Of a stretch of 32,078 bases of DNA, positions 23,942-32,078 are shown one piece after another (the stretch's first letter is position 1; each line of letters starts with the position of its first letter). The notes under the pieces are model-generated. The model was not told the origin of the DNA and did not search any database. It worked only from the letters and a program-made list of their open reading frames with translations. Made by a program: the position numbers and the translations under genes. The stretch spans positions 1 to 32,078 of the forward strand of contig JAEZCL010000150.1 in assembly GCA_023433585.1 (NCBI GenBank), written 5' to 3'. The DNA is from Pseudomonadota bacterium. GTDB lineage: Bacteria; Pseudomonadota; Alphaproteobacteria; Caulobacterales; Caulobacteraceae.

Positions 23942-23954
23942 GGCCTTCCCTACT

Positions 23955-24120
23955 CTCCTCCCCATGAAATGGGGAGGTGGCGCGGGCGCGACTCAGCGCC
24001 CGTGACGACGGAGGAGGCGGCTCGGTGTCTGACGGTTTTCACAAGAAAGACCGAGGCGGCTGGACCAACCCCTCCACCATGCTTCGCATGGTCCCCCTCC
24101 CCGCTTGGGCGGGGAGGAGA
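23955..24120. repeat. Compound palindromic intergenic repeat, copy 1
   Basis: Fills the accD-folC gap. In order: CCTCCCCAT-gaa-ATGGGGAGG (23957-23977), GGGCGC-N6-GCGCCC (23984-24001), GGAGGAGGCGGCTCGGTG (24010-24027), then an inverted half ending in the hairpin CCTCCCCGC-ttgg-GCGGGGAGG (24096-24117). The same order of parts recurs at 30750-30909. The last hairpin follows the accD stop by 13 bases and may affect accD-folC read-through. Confidence 0.75.
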
Positions 24121-24130
24121 CGGCTTCGAT

Positions 24131-25024
24131 TCAGGCTGCGCGCCGTCGTCCGCCCATCAGCATGGACAGGATGGCGCCCAGCTCCTTGGGCAGGTCGGGG
24201 CGCTTCACCACCCGATCCACCATGCCCTTTTCCTGCAGGTATTCGGCGCGCTGGAAGCCGGGGGGCAGCTTCTCGCGGATGGTGGTCTCGATCACGCGCG
24301 GCCCGGCGAAGCCGATCAGGGCGCCCGGCTCGGCCAGATGAACGTCGCCCAGCATGGCGTAGGACGCCGTCACCCCGCCGGTGGTCGGGTCGGTCAGCAC
24401 CACCACATAGGGCAGTTGCGCCGCCTTCAGCTCCTGGATCGCCAGGGTGGTGCGCGCCATCTGCATCAGGGACAGGGCGCCTTCCTGCATGCGCGCGCCG
24501 CCCGCCGCGGTGAAACAGACCATGGGGACGCCGCGTGAAACGGCCTCGCGCGCTGCGGCGATGAAGGCCTCGCCCGCCGCCATGCCCAGCGACCCGCCCA
24601 TGAAGGCGAAATCCTGCACGATGACCACGGCGGGGGTTCCGTCGATCTCGCCATAGCCGATGGCCATGGCGTCCTTGGCGCCGGACTTCCTGCGCGCCAG
24701 GTTGAGCCGTTCACGATAGGGTTTGCCGTCCGAGAATTTCAGCGGATCCTCGGGGACGTCGGGGGTGTCGATCCTTTCGAACCGGCCTTCGTCGAAGGTG
24801 CAGCGCAGCCGCGTCTCGGCCCCGATGCGCATGTGCCGGCCCGACGGCGTGACCCACAGGGCCGTCTCCAGGTCCGAGCGATACAGCATGTCGCCCGTGT
24901 CGGGATCCTTGACCCACAGGTTGTCGGGCGTGTCCCGGCGACCCACGATCTTGCGCACGCCCGGCGCGAAGCGGGCCAGCCAGCCCTGACGCGGCTTGTT
25001 CTCGGGATTGGATCGATCGTTCAT
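24131..25024 (-). CDS. accD: Acetyl-CoA carboxylase carboxyltransferase subunit beta
   Basis: With AccA, this subunit moves carboxyl from biotin to acetyl-CoA to make malonyl-CoA for fatty acids. The 297-residue protein has the crotonase-like core with GGSLGMAAGEAF, TAAGGARMQEG and GPRVIETTIREKLP. The N-terminal zinc ribbon keeps its length and hydrophobic pattern (LWVKDPDTGDMLYRSDL) but all four zinc-ligand cysteines of E. coli AccD are replaced: Asp40, Thr43, Thr59 and Gly62. It lies nine bases downstream of trpA and is likely co-transcribed with the trp genes. Confidence 0.95.
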   Translation of the reverse strand: MNDRSNPENKPRQGWLARFAPGVRKIVGRRDTPDNLWVKDPDTGDMLYRSDLETALWVTPSGRHMRIGAETRLRCTFDEGRFERIDTPDVPEDPLKFSDGKPYRERLNLARRKSGAKDAMAIGYGEIDGTPAVVIVQDFAFMGGSLGMAAGEAFIAAAREAVSRGVPMVCFTAAGGARMQEGALSLMQMARTTLAIQELKAAQLPYVVVLTDPTTGGVTASYAMLGDVHLAEPGALIGFAGPRVIETTIREKLPPGFQRAEYLQEKGMVDRVVKRPDLPKELGAILSMLMGGRRRAA

Positions 25025-25033
25025 GCGGGGTCT

Positions 25034-25864
25034 TTAGACCGTTTCCGCCACGCGCGCACCCCGGACCGCGTCCGACAGCGCCTTCACCCTGGCCAGAACG
25101 CGCGGAGCGGCCGCTTCGTTCGCGGCCAGGGCGGCGGCCACCTCGTCGACCAGAACCGATCCGGCCACCACGGCGTCGGCGACCCGCGCGATCTCGGCGG
25201 CGCGTTCGGGCGTCTTGACCCCGAAGCCCACGGCCACGGGCAGGCCGGAGGCCTGGCGCACCCGCGCCACGGCGGGCGCCACGGCGGCGGCCTGGGCCTC
25301 CTTGACGCCGGTCACTCCGGCCACCGAGACGTAATAGACGAAGCCCGAGGTGCCGGCGGCCACGACCTTCAGCCGCGCGTCGTCGGTGGTGGGCGTCGCC
25401 AGCCGGATCAGCGACAGCTCCGCCGCGTCCAGGGCGTCGGCCAGGGGGGCGGCCTCCTCGGGCGGGCAGTCCACCACGATCAGCCCGTCGACCCCGGCCT
25501 CGGCGGCCTCGCGCGCGAAGGTTTCATAACCCATGGATTCGATGGGGTTCAGATAGCCCATCAGGATCACCGGGGTGGTCTGGTCGTCCCGACGGAACGC
25601 GGCCGCCAGCGCCAGCACGCCGCGCGTGGTCATGCCCCCGGCCAGGCCGCGCCCGGCGGCGCGCTGGATGGTCGGCCCCTCGGCCATGGGATCGGAAAAC
25701 GGCAGGCCCAGTTCGATCAGGTCCGCGCCCGCGCCGGGCAGGCCCCGGAGAATCTCCAGCGCCTGATCCCGATCCGGGTCGCCCGCCATGACATAGGGAA
25801 TGAAGCCCGCCCGCCCCTCGGCCTTCAGCGCCTTGAAGCGGGCGTCGATACGCGCGGTGGTCAT
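25034..25864 (-). CDS. trpA: Tryptophan synthase alpha subunit
   Basis: TrpA splits indole-3-glycerol phosphate into indole and glyceraldehyde-3-phosphate; indole is channelled to TrpB. The 276-residue TIM barrel shows GFIPYVMAGDPD at 20-31 and ELGLPFSDPMAEGPTIQ at 51-67, with catalytic Glu51. The residue matching catalytic Asp60 of the Salmonella enzyme is Glu62 here. Phosphate-binding VAVGFGVKTPE lies in the last third. The start overlaps the stop of the preceding unknown gene as ATGA. Confidence 0.96.
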   Translation of the reverse strand: MTTARIDARFKALKAEGRAGFIPYVMAGDPDRDQALEILRGLPGAGADLIELGLPFSDPMAEGPTIQRAAGRGLAGGMTTRGVLALAAAFRRDDQTTPVILMGYLNPIESMGYETFAREAAEAGVDGLIVVDCPPEEAAPLADALDAAELSLIRLATPTTDDARLKVVAAGTSGFVYYVSVAGVTGVKEAQAAAVAPAVARVRQASGLPVAVGFGVKTPERAAEIARVADAVVAGSVLVDEVAAALAANEAAAPRVLARVKALSDAVRGARVAETV

Positions 25865-26321
25865 TGGGGCGGCGTCTCGCCTTCGGCCTGGGGCTGCTGA
25901 CAGACGCCCTCGGTGCGCAGCACGAAGCCCAGATAACCGGTGGCGTCGGCCAGCGCCTCCTCGGGGAGCGTGTCGTCAAAGAAGGCCATCATCAGCAGGA
26001 AGTCGCACTGGCCGTCGTCGCGCCGGTGCTGGAAGAACACCTGGTTGTCGCCGCCGCCGATGTGGTCCCATCCCGCCTGGGGCAGGGCCGCCATGTACAA
26101 CTCCGCCACGGCGGGCAGCCGCGGCAGGGGCGTGCTCATGCAGTGAGCCTGGCCCGCCAGGTCATAAAGGCCGCCGCAATCCGGCGCGGCGACCACCCCC
26201 TCCACCAGCGGCAGGACCAGATTGGTGTCGGCCGGCGGCTCGGGCGCGGCCTCCTGGCGGGCGTGGGCGGCGGCGGGCAGGCCGATCGCGGCCGTCAGAA
26301 GGGCGGTCAGGATCAGGCGCA

Positions 26322-26322
<1 letters not shown>
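25861..26322 (-). CDS. Secreted four-cysteine protein between trpB and trpA, unrecognised
   Basis: A 153-residue protein with a clear signal peptide (MRLILTALLTAAIGLPAAAHA) - 21 residues, cleavage near AHA at 21 - then a mature part with Cys49, Cys61, Cys106 and Cys141, enough for two disulfides in the periplasm. Distinct segments are GVVAAPDCGGLYDLAG and GWDHIGGGDNQVFFQHR. I do not recognise the family. Its ATG overlaps the trpB stop by one base (TGATG) and its stop overlaps the trpA start (ATGA), so it is translated in line with both. Nothing in the sequence links it to tryptophan synthesis. A longer in-frame start would run back into trpB and lose the signal peptide. Confidence 0.82.
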
Positions 26323-27539
<1,217 letters not shown>

Positions 27540-27549
27540 ATATCCGGCG

Positions 27550-28212
27550 TCAGCGCGGGGAGGCGGCGCGCACGGCCTCGACGAAGGCCGCGATCAGGGC
27601 CGGTTCCTTAACACCGGGCGCGCGCTCCACGCCAGAGGAGACATCGACCATGGGCGCGCCCGACAGAGCGACCGCCGAGCCCACATTGCCCGCGTTCAGC
27701 CCGCCCGCCAGGAACCAGGGCCGCGCGAAGGTCCGCCCCTGCATGATCGACCAGTCGAAGGACACGCCCATGCCGCCCGGCAGGCTGGAGCCCTCGGGCG
27801 TGCGCGCGTCGAACATCAGGTGATCGGCCGCGTCGTTCCACCCGGCCGTCGCGTCCAGATCGGCGGGGCTGGACACCGGAATGCACTTGATGATCCCCGC
27901 GCCGGTGATCGCCCGCACCTGCGCAGCCCGTTCCGGCGTCTCGGACCCGTGCAGCTGGATGAAGTCCGGCGCGATCCAGTCGGCGATCTCCTTCAGCAGG
28001 ACGTCGTCCGCATCGACCGTCACCGCCACCACCTTCGACGCCCCCTCGCGCGTCATGCCGGCGCCCTCCAGCACCGCCGTCGCGCGCAGCGCCGACACCG
28101 CGCGCGGGCTGCGCGGATAGGCCACCAGCCCCACGAAATCAGCGCCCGCCTCCACCGCCGCGCGCAGGGTCTCGGGCGTCGTCAGGCCGCAGATCTTCAC
28201 CAGAGTCTTCAT
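27550..28212 (-). CDS. trpF: Phosphoribosylanthranilate isomerase
   Basis: TrpF performs the Amadori rearrangement of phosphoribosylanthranilate in tryptophan synthesis. The 220-residue TIM barrel carries the catalytic Cys8 in KICGLTTPE and Asp135 in LMFDART, with the FIQLHGSETPE strand between. It is the first of the trpF-trpB-x-trpA-accD-folC series. The 27 bases between it and the oxidoreductase upstream are too short for a clear separate promoter. Confidence 0.95.
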   Translation of the reverse strand: MKTLVKICGLTTPETLRAAVEAGADFVGLVAYPRSPRAVSALRATAVLEGAGMTREGASKVVAVTVDADDVLLKEIADWIAPDFIQLHGSETPERAAQVRAITGAGIIKCIPVSSPADLDATAGWNDAADHLMFDARTPEGSSLPGGMGVSFDWSIMQGRTFARPWFLAGGLNAGNVGSAVALSGAPMVDVSSGVERAPGVKEPALIAAFVEAVRAASPR

Positions 28213-28239
28213 GCCTTCGCAGGTGAAGCCCGCGCGGGT

Positions 28240-29457
28240 TCAGGTCAAGATGTAAAGGTCCGCATCAGGGTCCGGCCTTCCCCGCACGGCGGCCGCCGTG
28301 ATCTGGGAGGCGATCACCGAATAGGTGATGCCGTTGCCGCCGAAGCCCATGACGGCGTGACAGTGCGCCATGCCCGGGACCGGCCCGATCAGGGGCAGGC
28401 CCGCGGCGCTCTCCCCGAACGCCCCGGCCCAGGCGTAGTCGATGCCGAATTCCACACCGGGCAGGAGGTCGCGCAGCTTGCGGGCGATGCGCTCGCACTT
28501 GCGCCTCAGCCTGGCCGGATCGTCGTGGCTGTCCGGCCCATCCTCGTCCTCGCCGCCGGCGATCAGGCGGCCGTCGCGGGCCATGCGCAGATACAGGTAC
28601 GGGTCCGACGCCTCCCACACCAGTGTGTCGCGCAGCCAGGCGGGACAACGCGCCCTTTCCTTCGACGCCAGGGCCCAGGTGGAGATGACCTTCGCGCGCG
28701 GCGTGGCCACGTCCCTGGGGAACTCATAGCCGCAGCAGAACACTACATGGCGGGCGCGAACCGCGTGGCCCGTGTCGGTGGCCAGGGTCACACCGTCCGG
28801 GTCGGGCAGCGCCTCGATCACCTCCGCCGGACTGAACAGGCGCGCCCCGTCCGCCGCCGCCCGGCGCAGCAGCCCCGCCGCCAGCCGCGCCGGATCGGCC
28901 GATGCCGACCCCTGCGACAGGATCGCCCCGGTGCGCTCGACGCCGAACTGTTCGCGCAGCGCCGCGCCGTCCAGATATTCCGACGGCAGGTCCATGGCCG
29001 CCCGCGCCTCGGCCTCGGCCTTCAGGGCGCGATGGCCGTATTCGTCGCCCGCCAGATACAGCGACCGGCGATCCTGAAGGCCGCAGGGTATGCGGTCCGT
29101 CTCCACGATCCGCTTCAGGTCCGCCACCGCCCGGAACGAGCGCGCATAGGCCCGCCGCGCCTTCGCCATGCCGATGCGCTCGGCCAGGGCCGTCAGCGGC
29201 AGGTCGATCTCCCATTGCAGCAGGGCGGTCGAGGCGATGGTCGATCCCATCAGCGGCGCCCGCCGGTCCAGCACCACGACGGAATGATCCCTGGCCAGCT
29301 CGCGCGCGACGAACGCCCCGCTGATCCCCGCCCCGATCACCGCCACGTCCGCCGAGACGGCCGCCCTCAGGGGCCGCACCGGAACGCCCAGCCCATGGCT
29401 GTCGGCCCAGAGGGAGCGCCCGGTCCTCAGATCCCGCTTTCGCGTCGCGCCCGCCAT
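28240..29457 (-). CDS. FAD-dependent oxidoreductase (DAO family)
   Basis: A 405-residue flavoprotein. The dinucleotide-binding fold is at residues 38-64: VAVIGAGISGAFVA with GxGxxG at 42-47 and an acidic residue in VVVLDRR. A second motif, GSTIASTALLQWE, follows. The C-terminal FAD contact is GFGGNGITYSVIA. Members oxidise amines or D-amino acids such as glycine and sarcosine; the substrate here cannot be named. No signal peptide is seen. It lies on the same strand as trpF and ends 27 bases before it. Confidence 0.87.
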   Translation of the reverse strand: MAGATRKRDLRTGRSLWADSHGLGVPVRPLRAAVSADVAVIGAGISGAFVARELARDHSVVVLDRRAPLMGSTIASTALLQWEIDLPLTALAERIGMAKARRAYARSFRAVADLKRIVETDRIPCGLQDRRSLYLAGDEYGHRALKAEAEARAAMDLPSEYLDGAALREQFGVERTGAILSQGSASADPARLAAGLLRRAAADGARLFSPAEVIEALPDPDGVTLATDTGHAVRARHVVFCCGYEFPRDVATPRAKVISTWALASKERARCPAWLRDTLVWEASDPYLYLRMARDGRLIAGGEDEDGPDSHDDPARLRRKCERIARKLRDLLPGVEFGIDYAWAGAFGESAAGLPLIGPVPGMAHCHAVMGFGGNGITYSVIASQITAAAVRGRPDPDADLYILT

Positions 29458-29524
29458 GCCCGCTTAGGTCATGGGCGCGACTTTGGTTCCGACTACGTTG
29501 GGGACTCATATTCCCCCATCCGCC

Positions 29525-29550
29525 ATCCTCGGGCTTGTCCCGAGGACCCA
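29525..29550 (+). repeat. 26-bp repeat, copy A
   Basis: Contains the small palindrome CTCGGGCTTGTCCCGAG and is the exact reverse complement of 29626-29651. The core resembles a hairpin repeat widely scattered between genes in Caulobacterales and Sphingomonadales, as I recall it. Confidence 0.75.
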
Positions 29551-29625
29551 CGGTGGAACCGGGCGCGAACTGGCGTCGGTTCACATCGCCGTCGGAACGG
29601 CCCGAGATCGTGCATGCATCAGCAA

Positions 29626-29651
29626 TGGGTCCTCGGGACAAGCCCGAGGAT
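29626..29651 (-). repeat. 26-bp repeat, copy B (inverted)
   Basis: Exact reverse complement of copy A, 75 bases away, both within the 217-base gap between cobS and the oxidoreductase gene. Together they could form a long stem ending the cobS transcript. Similarity continues a few bases past each copy. No gene lies between 29458 and 29674. Confidence 0.75.
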
Positions 29652-29674
29652 GACGGGATTTATAGGTTCACAAC

Positions 29675-30694
29675 CTAACCCACCTTCACCCGCGTCGCCG
29701 CCTCCGGCAGATCCTCCCCGAACGCGCGCTGATAGAACTCGGCGATGGTCGGGCGCTCCAGTTCGTCGCACTTGTTCAGGAAGGTCAGGCGGAAGCCCAG
29801 GGCCACGTCGCCGCCGAAGATGATGGCGTTCTGGGCCCAGGTGATGACGGTGCGCGGGCTCATGACGGTGGAGATGTCGCCGTTCATGAAGGCGTTGCGG
29901 GTCATGTCGGCCACCCGCACCATGGCGGCGATCTTGCGCCGCCCCTCGGCGTCGCGCCATTCCGGCACCTTGGCGGCCACGATCTCGGCCTCCACGTCGT
30001 GGTCCAGGTAGTTCAGGGTGGTGACGATGTTCCAGCGGTCCAGCTGGGCCTGATTGATCTGCTGGGCGCCGTGATACAGGCCCGTGGTGTCGCCCAGACC
30101 CACGGTGTTGGATGTGGCGAACAGGCGGAACCAGCGATTGGGCCGGATGACCCGGTTCTGGTCCAGCAGGGTCAGGCGCCCCTGCGCCTCCAGCACCCGC
30201 TGGATCACGAACATCACGTCGGGCCGCCCGGCGTCGTATTCGTCGAACACCAGGGCCACGGGCCGCTGGATGGCCCAGGGCAGGATGCCCTCGCGGAACT
30301 CGGTGACCTGCTTGCCGTCCTTCAGGACGATGGCGTCCTTGCCGATCAGGTCGATGCGGCTGACGTGGGCGTCCAGGTTGACCCGCACCATGGGCCAGTT
30401 CAGCCGCGCCGCCACCTGTTCGATGTGCGTCGACTTGCCCGTCCCGTGATAGCCCTGGACCATCACCCGCCGGTCGAAGGCGAACCCGGCGCAGATGGCC
30501 AGGGTCGTCTGGGGATCGAACCGGTACGCCTCGTCCAGGTCGGGCACATGGCTGTCCTTCGTCTCGAAGGCCGGCACGACCATGTCGGAGTCCACGCCGA
30601 ACGCCTCCCTGACCGTCACCTTGCGGTGCGGCTCCAGCGTCAGCATGGGATCGGGCGATGCGTCGAGGGGAGAGGAAGGGGCCATGGCGCTCAC
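29675..30694 (-). CDS. cobS: Cobaltochelatase-type AAA+ ATPase CobS
   Basis: CobS is the AAA+ motor which, with CobT and CobN, inserts cobalt into hydrogenobyrinate diamide in aerobic B12 synthesis. The 339-residue protein has the CobS-type N-terminus (VTVREAFGVDSDMVVPAF), Walker A GYHGTGKST at 81-89, Walker B VALVFDEYDAGRP at 146-158, and FRLFATSNTVGLGDTTG. No cobT follows; the next gene on the strand is the oxidoreductase. CobS-like proteins are kept in some genomes lacking B12 synthesis, so a different metal-chelatase or protein-remodelling role remains possible. Confidence 0.9.
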   Translation of the reverse strand: MSAMAPSSPLDASPDPMLTLEPHRKVTVREAFGVDSDMVVPAFETKDSHVPDLDEAYRFDPQTTLAICAGFAFDRRVMVQGYHGTGKSTHIEQVAARLNWPMVRVNLDAHVSRIDLIGKDAIVLKDGKQVTEFREGILPWAIQRPVALVFDEYDAGRPDVMFVIQRVLEAQGRLTLLDQNRVIRPNRWFRLFATSNTVGLGDTTGLYHGAQQINQAQLDRWNIVTTLNYLDHDVEAEIVAAKVPEWRDAEGRRKIAAMVRVADMTRNAFMNGDISTVMSPRTVITWAQNAIIFGGDVALGFRLTFLNKCDELERPTIAEFYQRAFGEDLPEAATRVKVG

Positions 30695-30749
30695 TTAGCC
30701 CATTTTCCCGCCAGATCGAGAGGGCGCACGAAAATTGGGGCGTCCGATT

Positions 30750-30909
30750 CTCCTCCCCATCGGCGAAGGCCGATGGGGAGGACCGACCGCGCCAGCGGTC
30801 AGGAGGGGGCGGCTCGGTGATCCGTGATTATCCCGCGAACACCCGGCCGCTCCCGCCTGGCGGCCTGCGGCCCGCCTGTCCTCCCCGCCCACCTTCGTGG
30901 GCATGGAGG
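30750..30909. repeat. Compound palindromic intergenic repeat, copy 2
   Basis: In the 267-base gap between cobS and the TetR gene. A perfect 14-base stem with a GAAG loop (30751-30782), a second stem GACCGC-gcca-GCGGTC (30785-30800), then GGAGGGGGCGGCTCGGTG (30802-30819), and a right-hand hairpin CCTCCCCGCCCAC-cttc-GTGGGCATGGAGG (30880-30909). Order and key sequences match copy 1 at 23955-24120. No gene is supported inside. Confidence 0.75.
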
Positions 30910-30913
30910 TGAA

Positions 30914-30942
30914 TTGACGCCTGCCCCCATCCACTCTAATAA
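30914..30942 (+). promoter_or_regulatory. Predicted promoter of the TetR-HlyD operon
   Basis: TTGACG and TAATAA are separated by 17 bases. The second hexamer is within the palindromic operator, and initiation would occur about ten bases before the TetR ATG, giving a very short leader. TCTAAT at 30935 is an alternative second hexamer. Confidence 0.5.
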
Positions 30943-30960
30943 CTGACCGGTCAGTTATTA
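30937..30960. promoter_or_regulatory. TetR-family operator, perfect 24-bp palindrome
   Basis: Each half is TAATAACTGACC, with no spacer. The ACTGACCGGTCAGT centre is typical of TetR regulators that guard RND or HlyD-type efflux operons. It covers the predicted -10 region and ends one base before the TetR ATG, so the regulator very probably represses its own operon. Confidence 0.85.
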
Positions 30961-30961
30961 G

Positions 30962-31600
30962 ATGGAAGCCTCCATGCTGCCTCCCGGCCGGCCGAAATGG
31001 CGCAGGCGCAAGGCCGAGCGGCCCGGCGAGATCATCGCCGCGGCGCTCGAGGTGTTTTCCGAGCACGGCTTCGCGGCCGCGCGGCTGGAGGACGTGGCCC
31101 GGCGCGCGGGCCTGTCCAAGGGCGCCCTCTATCTCTATTTCGAGACCAAGGAGGACCTGTTCCGCGCCGTGGTCGGCGAGGCGGTGGCCGCCAACCTGAC
31201 CCATCTGGAGAAGGCGGTTCAGGCCGACCTGCCGTTCGAGCAGACCGCCCGCGCCGGCCTGACCGTGCTGGCGAGCCGCCTGGCGTCGGACCGGCGCATC
31301 TCCGGCGTGGTCAAGCTGGTCATCGCCGAAAGCCGCGCCATGCCCGAACTGGCGCGCATCTGGCACGACACCGTGATCGCGCGGGCCCTGGGCATGATCG
31401 TCGCCCTGATCCGCCGCGCCCAGGATCGCGGCGAGGTGCGTCCGGGCGATCCACGCCTCTTCGCCATGGGCCTAGTCGGGCCGATGCTGCTGGCCATGAT
31501 CTGGCGCGAGACCTTCGAGCCGGTGGGCGCCGCGCCGGTGTCGCCCGAAGCCCTGGCGGCCCAGCACTTGGAGGTGGTCATGAAGGGAATGCGGCCATGA
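30962..31600 (+). CDS. TetR/AcrR family transcriptional repressor
   Basis: A 212-residue regulator. After a basic head (RPKWRRRKAERP) it has the TetR helix-turn-helix at about residues 24-68, with LEDVARRAGLSKGALYLYF as recognition region, followed by a helical ligand-binding domain ending in a TetR_C-like segment (MALVGPMLLAMIW-type). The gene starts next to its palindromic operator and overlaps the HlyD-type gene as ATGA, so it is the first gene of the efflux operon it controls. An ATG at 30974 is a second possible start. No Shine-Dalgarno sequence fits the first ATG. Confidence 0.92.
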   Translation: MEASMLPPGRPKWRRRKAERPGEIIAAALEVFSEHGFAAARLEDVARRAGLSKGALYLYFETKEDLFRAVVGEAVAANLTHLEKAVQADLPFEQTARAGLTVLASRLASDRRISGVVKLVIAESRAMPELARIWHDTVIARALGMIVALIRRAQDRGEVRPGDPRLFAMGLVGPMLLAMIWRETFEPVGAAPVSPEALAAQHLEVVMKGMRP

Positions 31601-32078
31601 AGCGGCTCCGTCCGGCGATCCTGGCGGCCCTGGCCCTGGCGGTCGTGGGCCTCGCGGCCTGGTTCATCTGGGGCGACCGTCGGCCCGACGTCCTGACCGG
31701 CTATGTGGAGGGCGAGCGCCTCTATCTGGCGGCGCCGCAATCGGGTGCGGTCAGCGCCCTGTTCGTGCGCGAGGGCGACCGGGTGGCCCTGGGCGCCCCG
31801 ACCTTCCAGATCAATCCCGACGCCCAGCGGGCCCAGGTCGAGGCGGCCGAAGCGGGGGTGGCGGCGGCGCGTGCCCAGGCCGAGGACCTGCGCCTGGGCC
31901 AGCGCGAGCAGGAACTGAGCATCATCGACGCCGAGCTGGCCGCGGCCCGCGCCCGGGCGGCCGAGGCGGAGGCCGAATACGCCCGCATCGCGCCCCTGGT
32001 GGAGCGGGGCGTTTATGCTCCGGCCCGGCTGGACCAGGTCACGGCCGCCCGCGACAGCGCCCGCGCCCAGGCCGAGAC
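31597..32078 (+). CDS. HlyD-family membrane fusion protein, N-terminal part
   Basis: The visible 160 codons are the N-terminal part; the gene runs off the right edge. One N-terminal helix (about residues 8-26, ILAALALAVVGLAAWFIW) anchors it, then a lipoyl-like half-domain (LYLAAPQSGAVSALFVREG followed by DRVALGAPTFQINP) and a long Ala/Glu/Arg-rich coiled-coil hairpin up to the window end. Such proteins bridge an inner-membrane pump (ABC or MFS) and an outer-membrane channel. The pump is expected next, outside the window. Its start overlaps the TetR stop. The layout resembles YbhG/YhiI-type adaptors with an adjacent TetR gene (CecR-YbhG-YbhFSR). Confidence 0.88.
   Translation, partial: MKRLRPAILAALALAVVGLAAWFIWGDRRPDVLTGYVEGERLYLAAPQSGAVSALFVREGDRVALGAPTFQINPDAQRAQVEAAEAGVAAARAQAEDLRLGQREQELSIIDAELAAARARAAEAEAEYARIAPLVERGVYAPARLDQVTAARDSARAQAE

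Noticed and set aside
21734..24538. 934-codon plus-strand open frame
   Set aside because: It lies antisense across the ATP-grasp gene, folC and part of accD, all clearly coding on the minus strand, and has low-complexity composition.
29458..29674. Inverted repeats considered as the ends of an insertion sequence
   Set aside because: Only 75 bases lie between the copies, with no transposase frame and no target-site duplication.

Overview
The window is high-GC chromosomal DNA from an alphaproteobacterium of the Caulobacteraceae, most likely Brevundimonas or a close relative. The evidence is a PodJ-type polarity protein at the left edge, CtrA-like TTAA-N7-TTAAC sites and a GANTC site in front of it, DUF4167 and DUF3597 proteins, a trpF-trpB-trpA-accD-folC cluster, and dispersed palindromic intergenic repeats. 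This is inference from gene content; no taxonomic marker such as 16S rRNA is present. I see no tRNA, rRNA, CRISPR array, insertion sequence or phage gene. Nearly all the DNA is core chromosome, with one accessory-looking iron-uptake block.

Layout. 1-7716: 5' part of podJ (minus), a small two-helix membrane protein, a DUF4893 lipoprotein, a glutathione S-transferase, a TauE/SafE-type permease, prfA (release factor 1), a YihY/BrkB membrane protein on the opposite strand, and prmC, which methylates the release factor GGQ loop. 7724-12308: a membrane-anchored cytochrome c, nudC, the SRP RNA gene ffs with a recognisable promoter, a DUF3597 protein and dnaX. 12407-20556: the iron block, with a TonB-dependent receptor behind a Fur-like palindrome, a Tat-type lipoprotein binding protein, a YncE-like beta-propeller and DUF2218 on plus, the FecCD-type permease and ATPase on minus, and a divergent IroE/Fes-like hydrolase overlapping a cytochrome b561. 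The simplest model is capture of a ferric siderophore (catecholate-like by receptor and hydrolase type), ABC import, esterolytic release and perhaps haem-based reduction.

20837-30694: a DUF4167 RNA-binding-type protein, then a long minus-strand group. Read in its own direction this is cobS, an FAD oxidoreductase, trpF, trpB, an unrecognised secreted four-cysteine protein, trpA, accD, folC and an ATP-grasp protein. The unrecognised gene overlaps trpB by one base and trpA by four. 30914-32078: a TetR regulator whose start abuts a perfect 24-bp palindrome, overlapping the 5' part of an HlyD-type membrane fusion protein gene, the start of an efflux operon cut by the window end.

The points I judge most worth checking are the iron block as a unit, the secreted protein embedded in the trp cluster, the CtrA-like sites at podJ, the loss of all zinc-ligand cysteines in both DnaX and AccD, and the compound palindromic repeats between genes.
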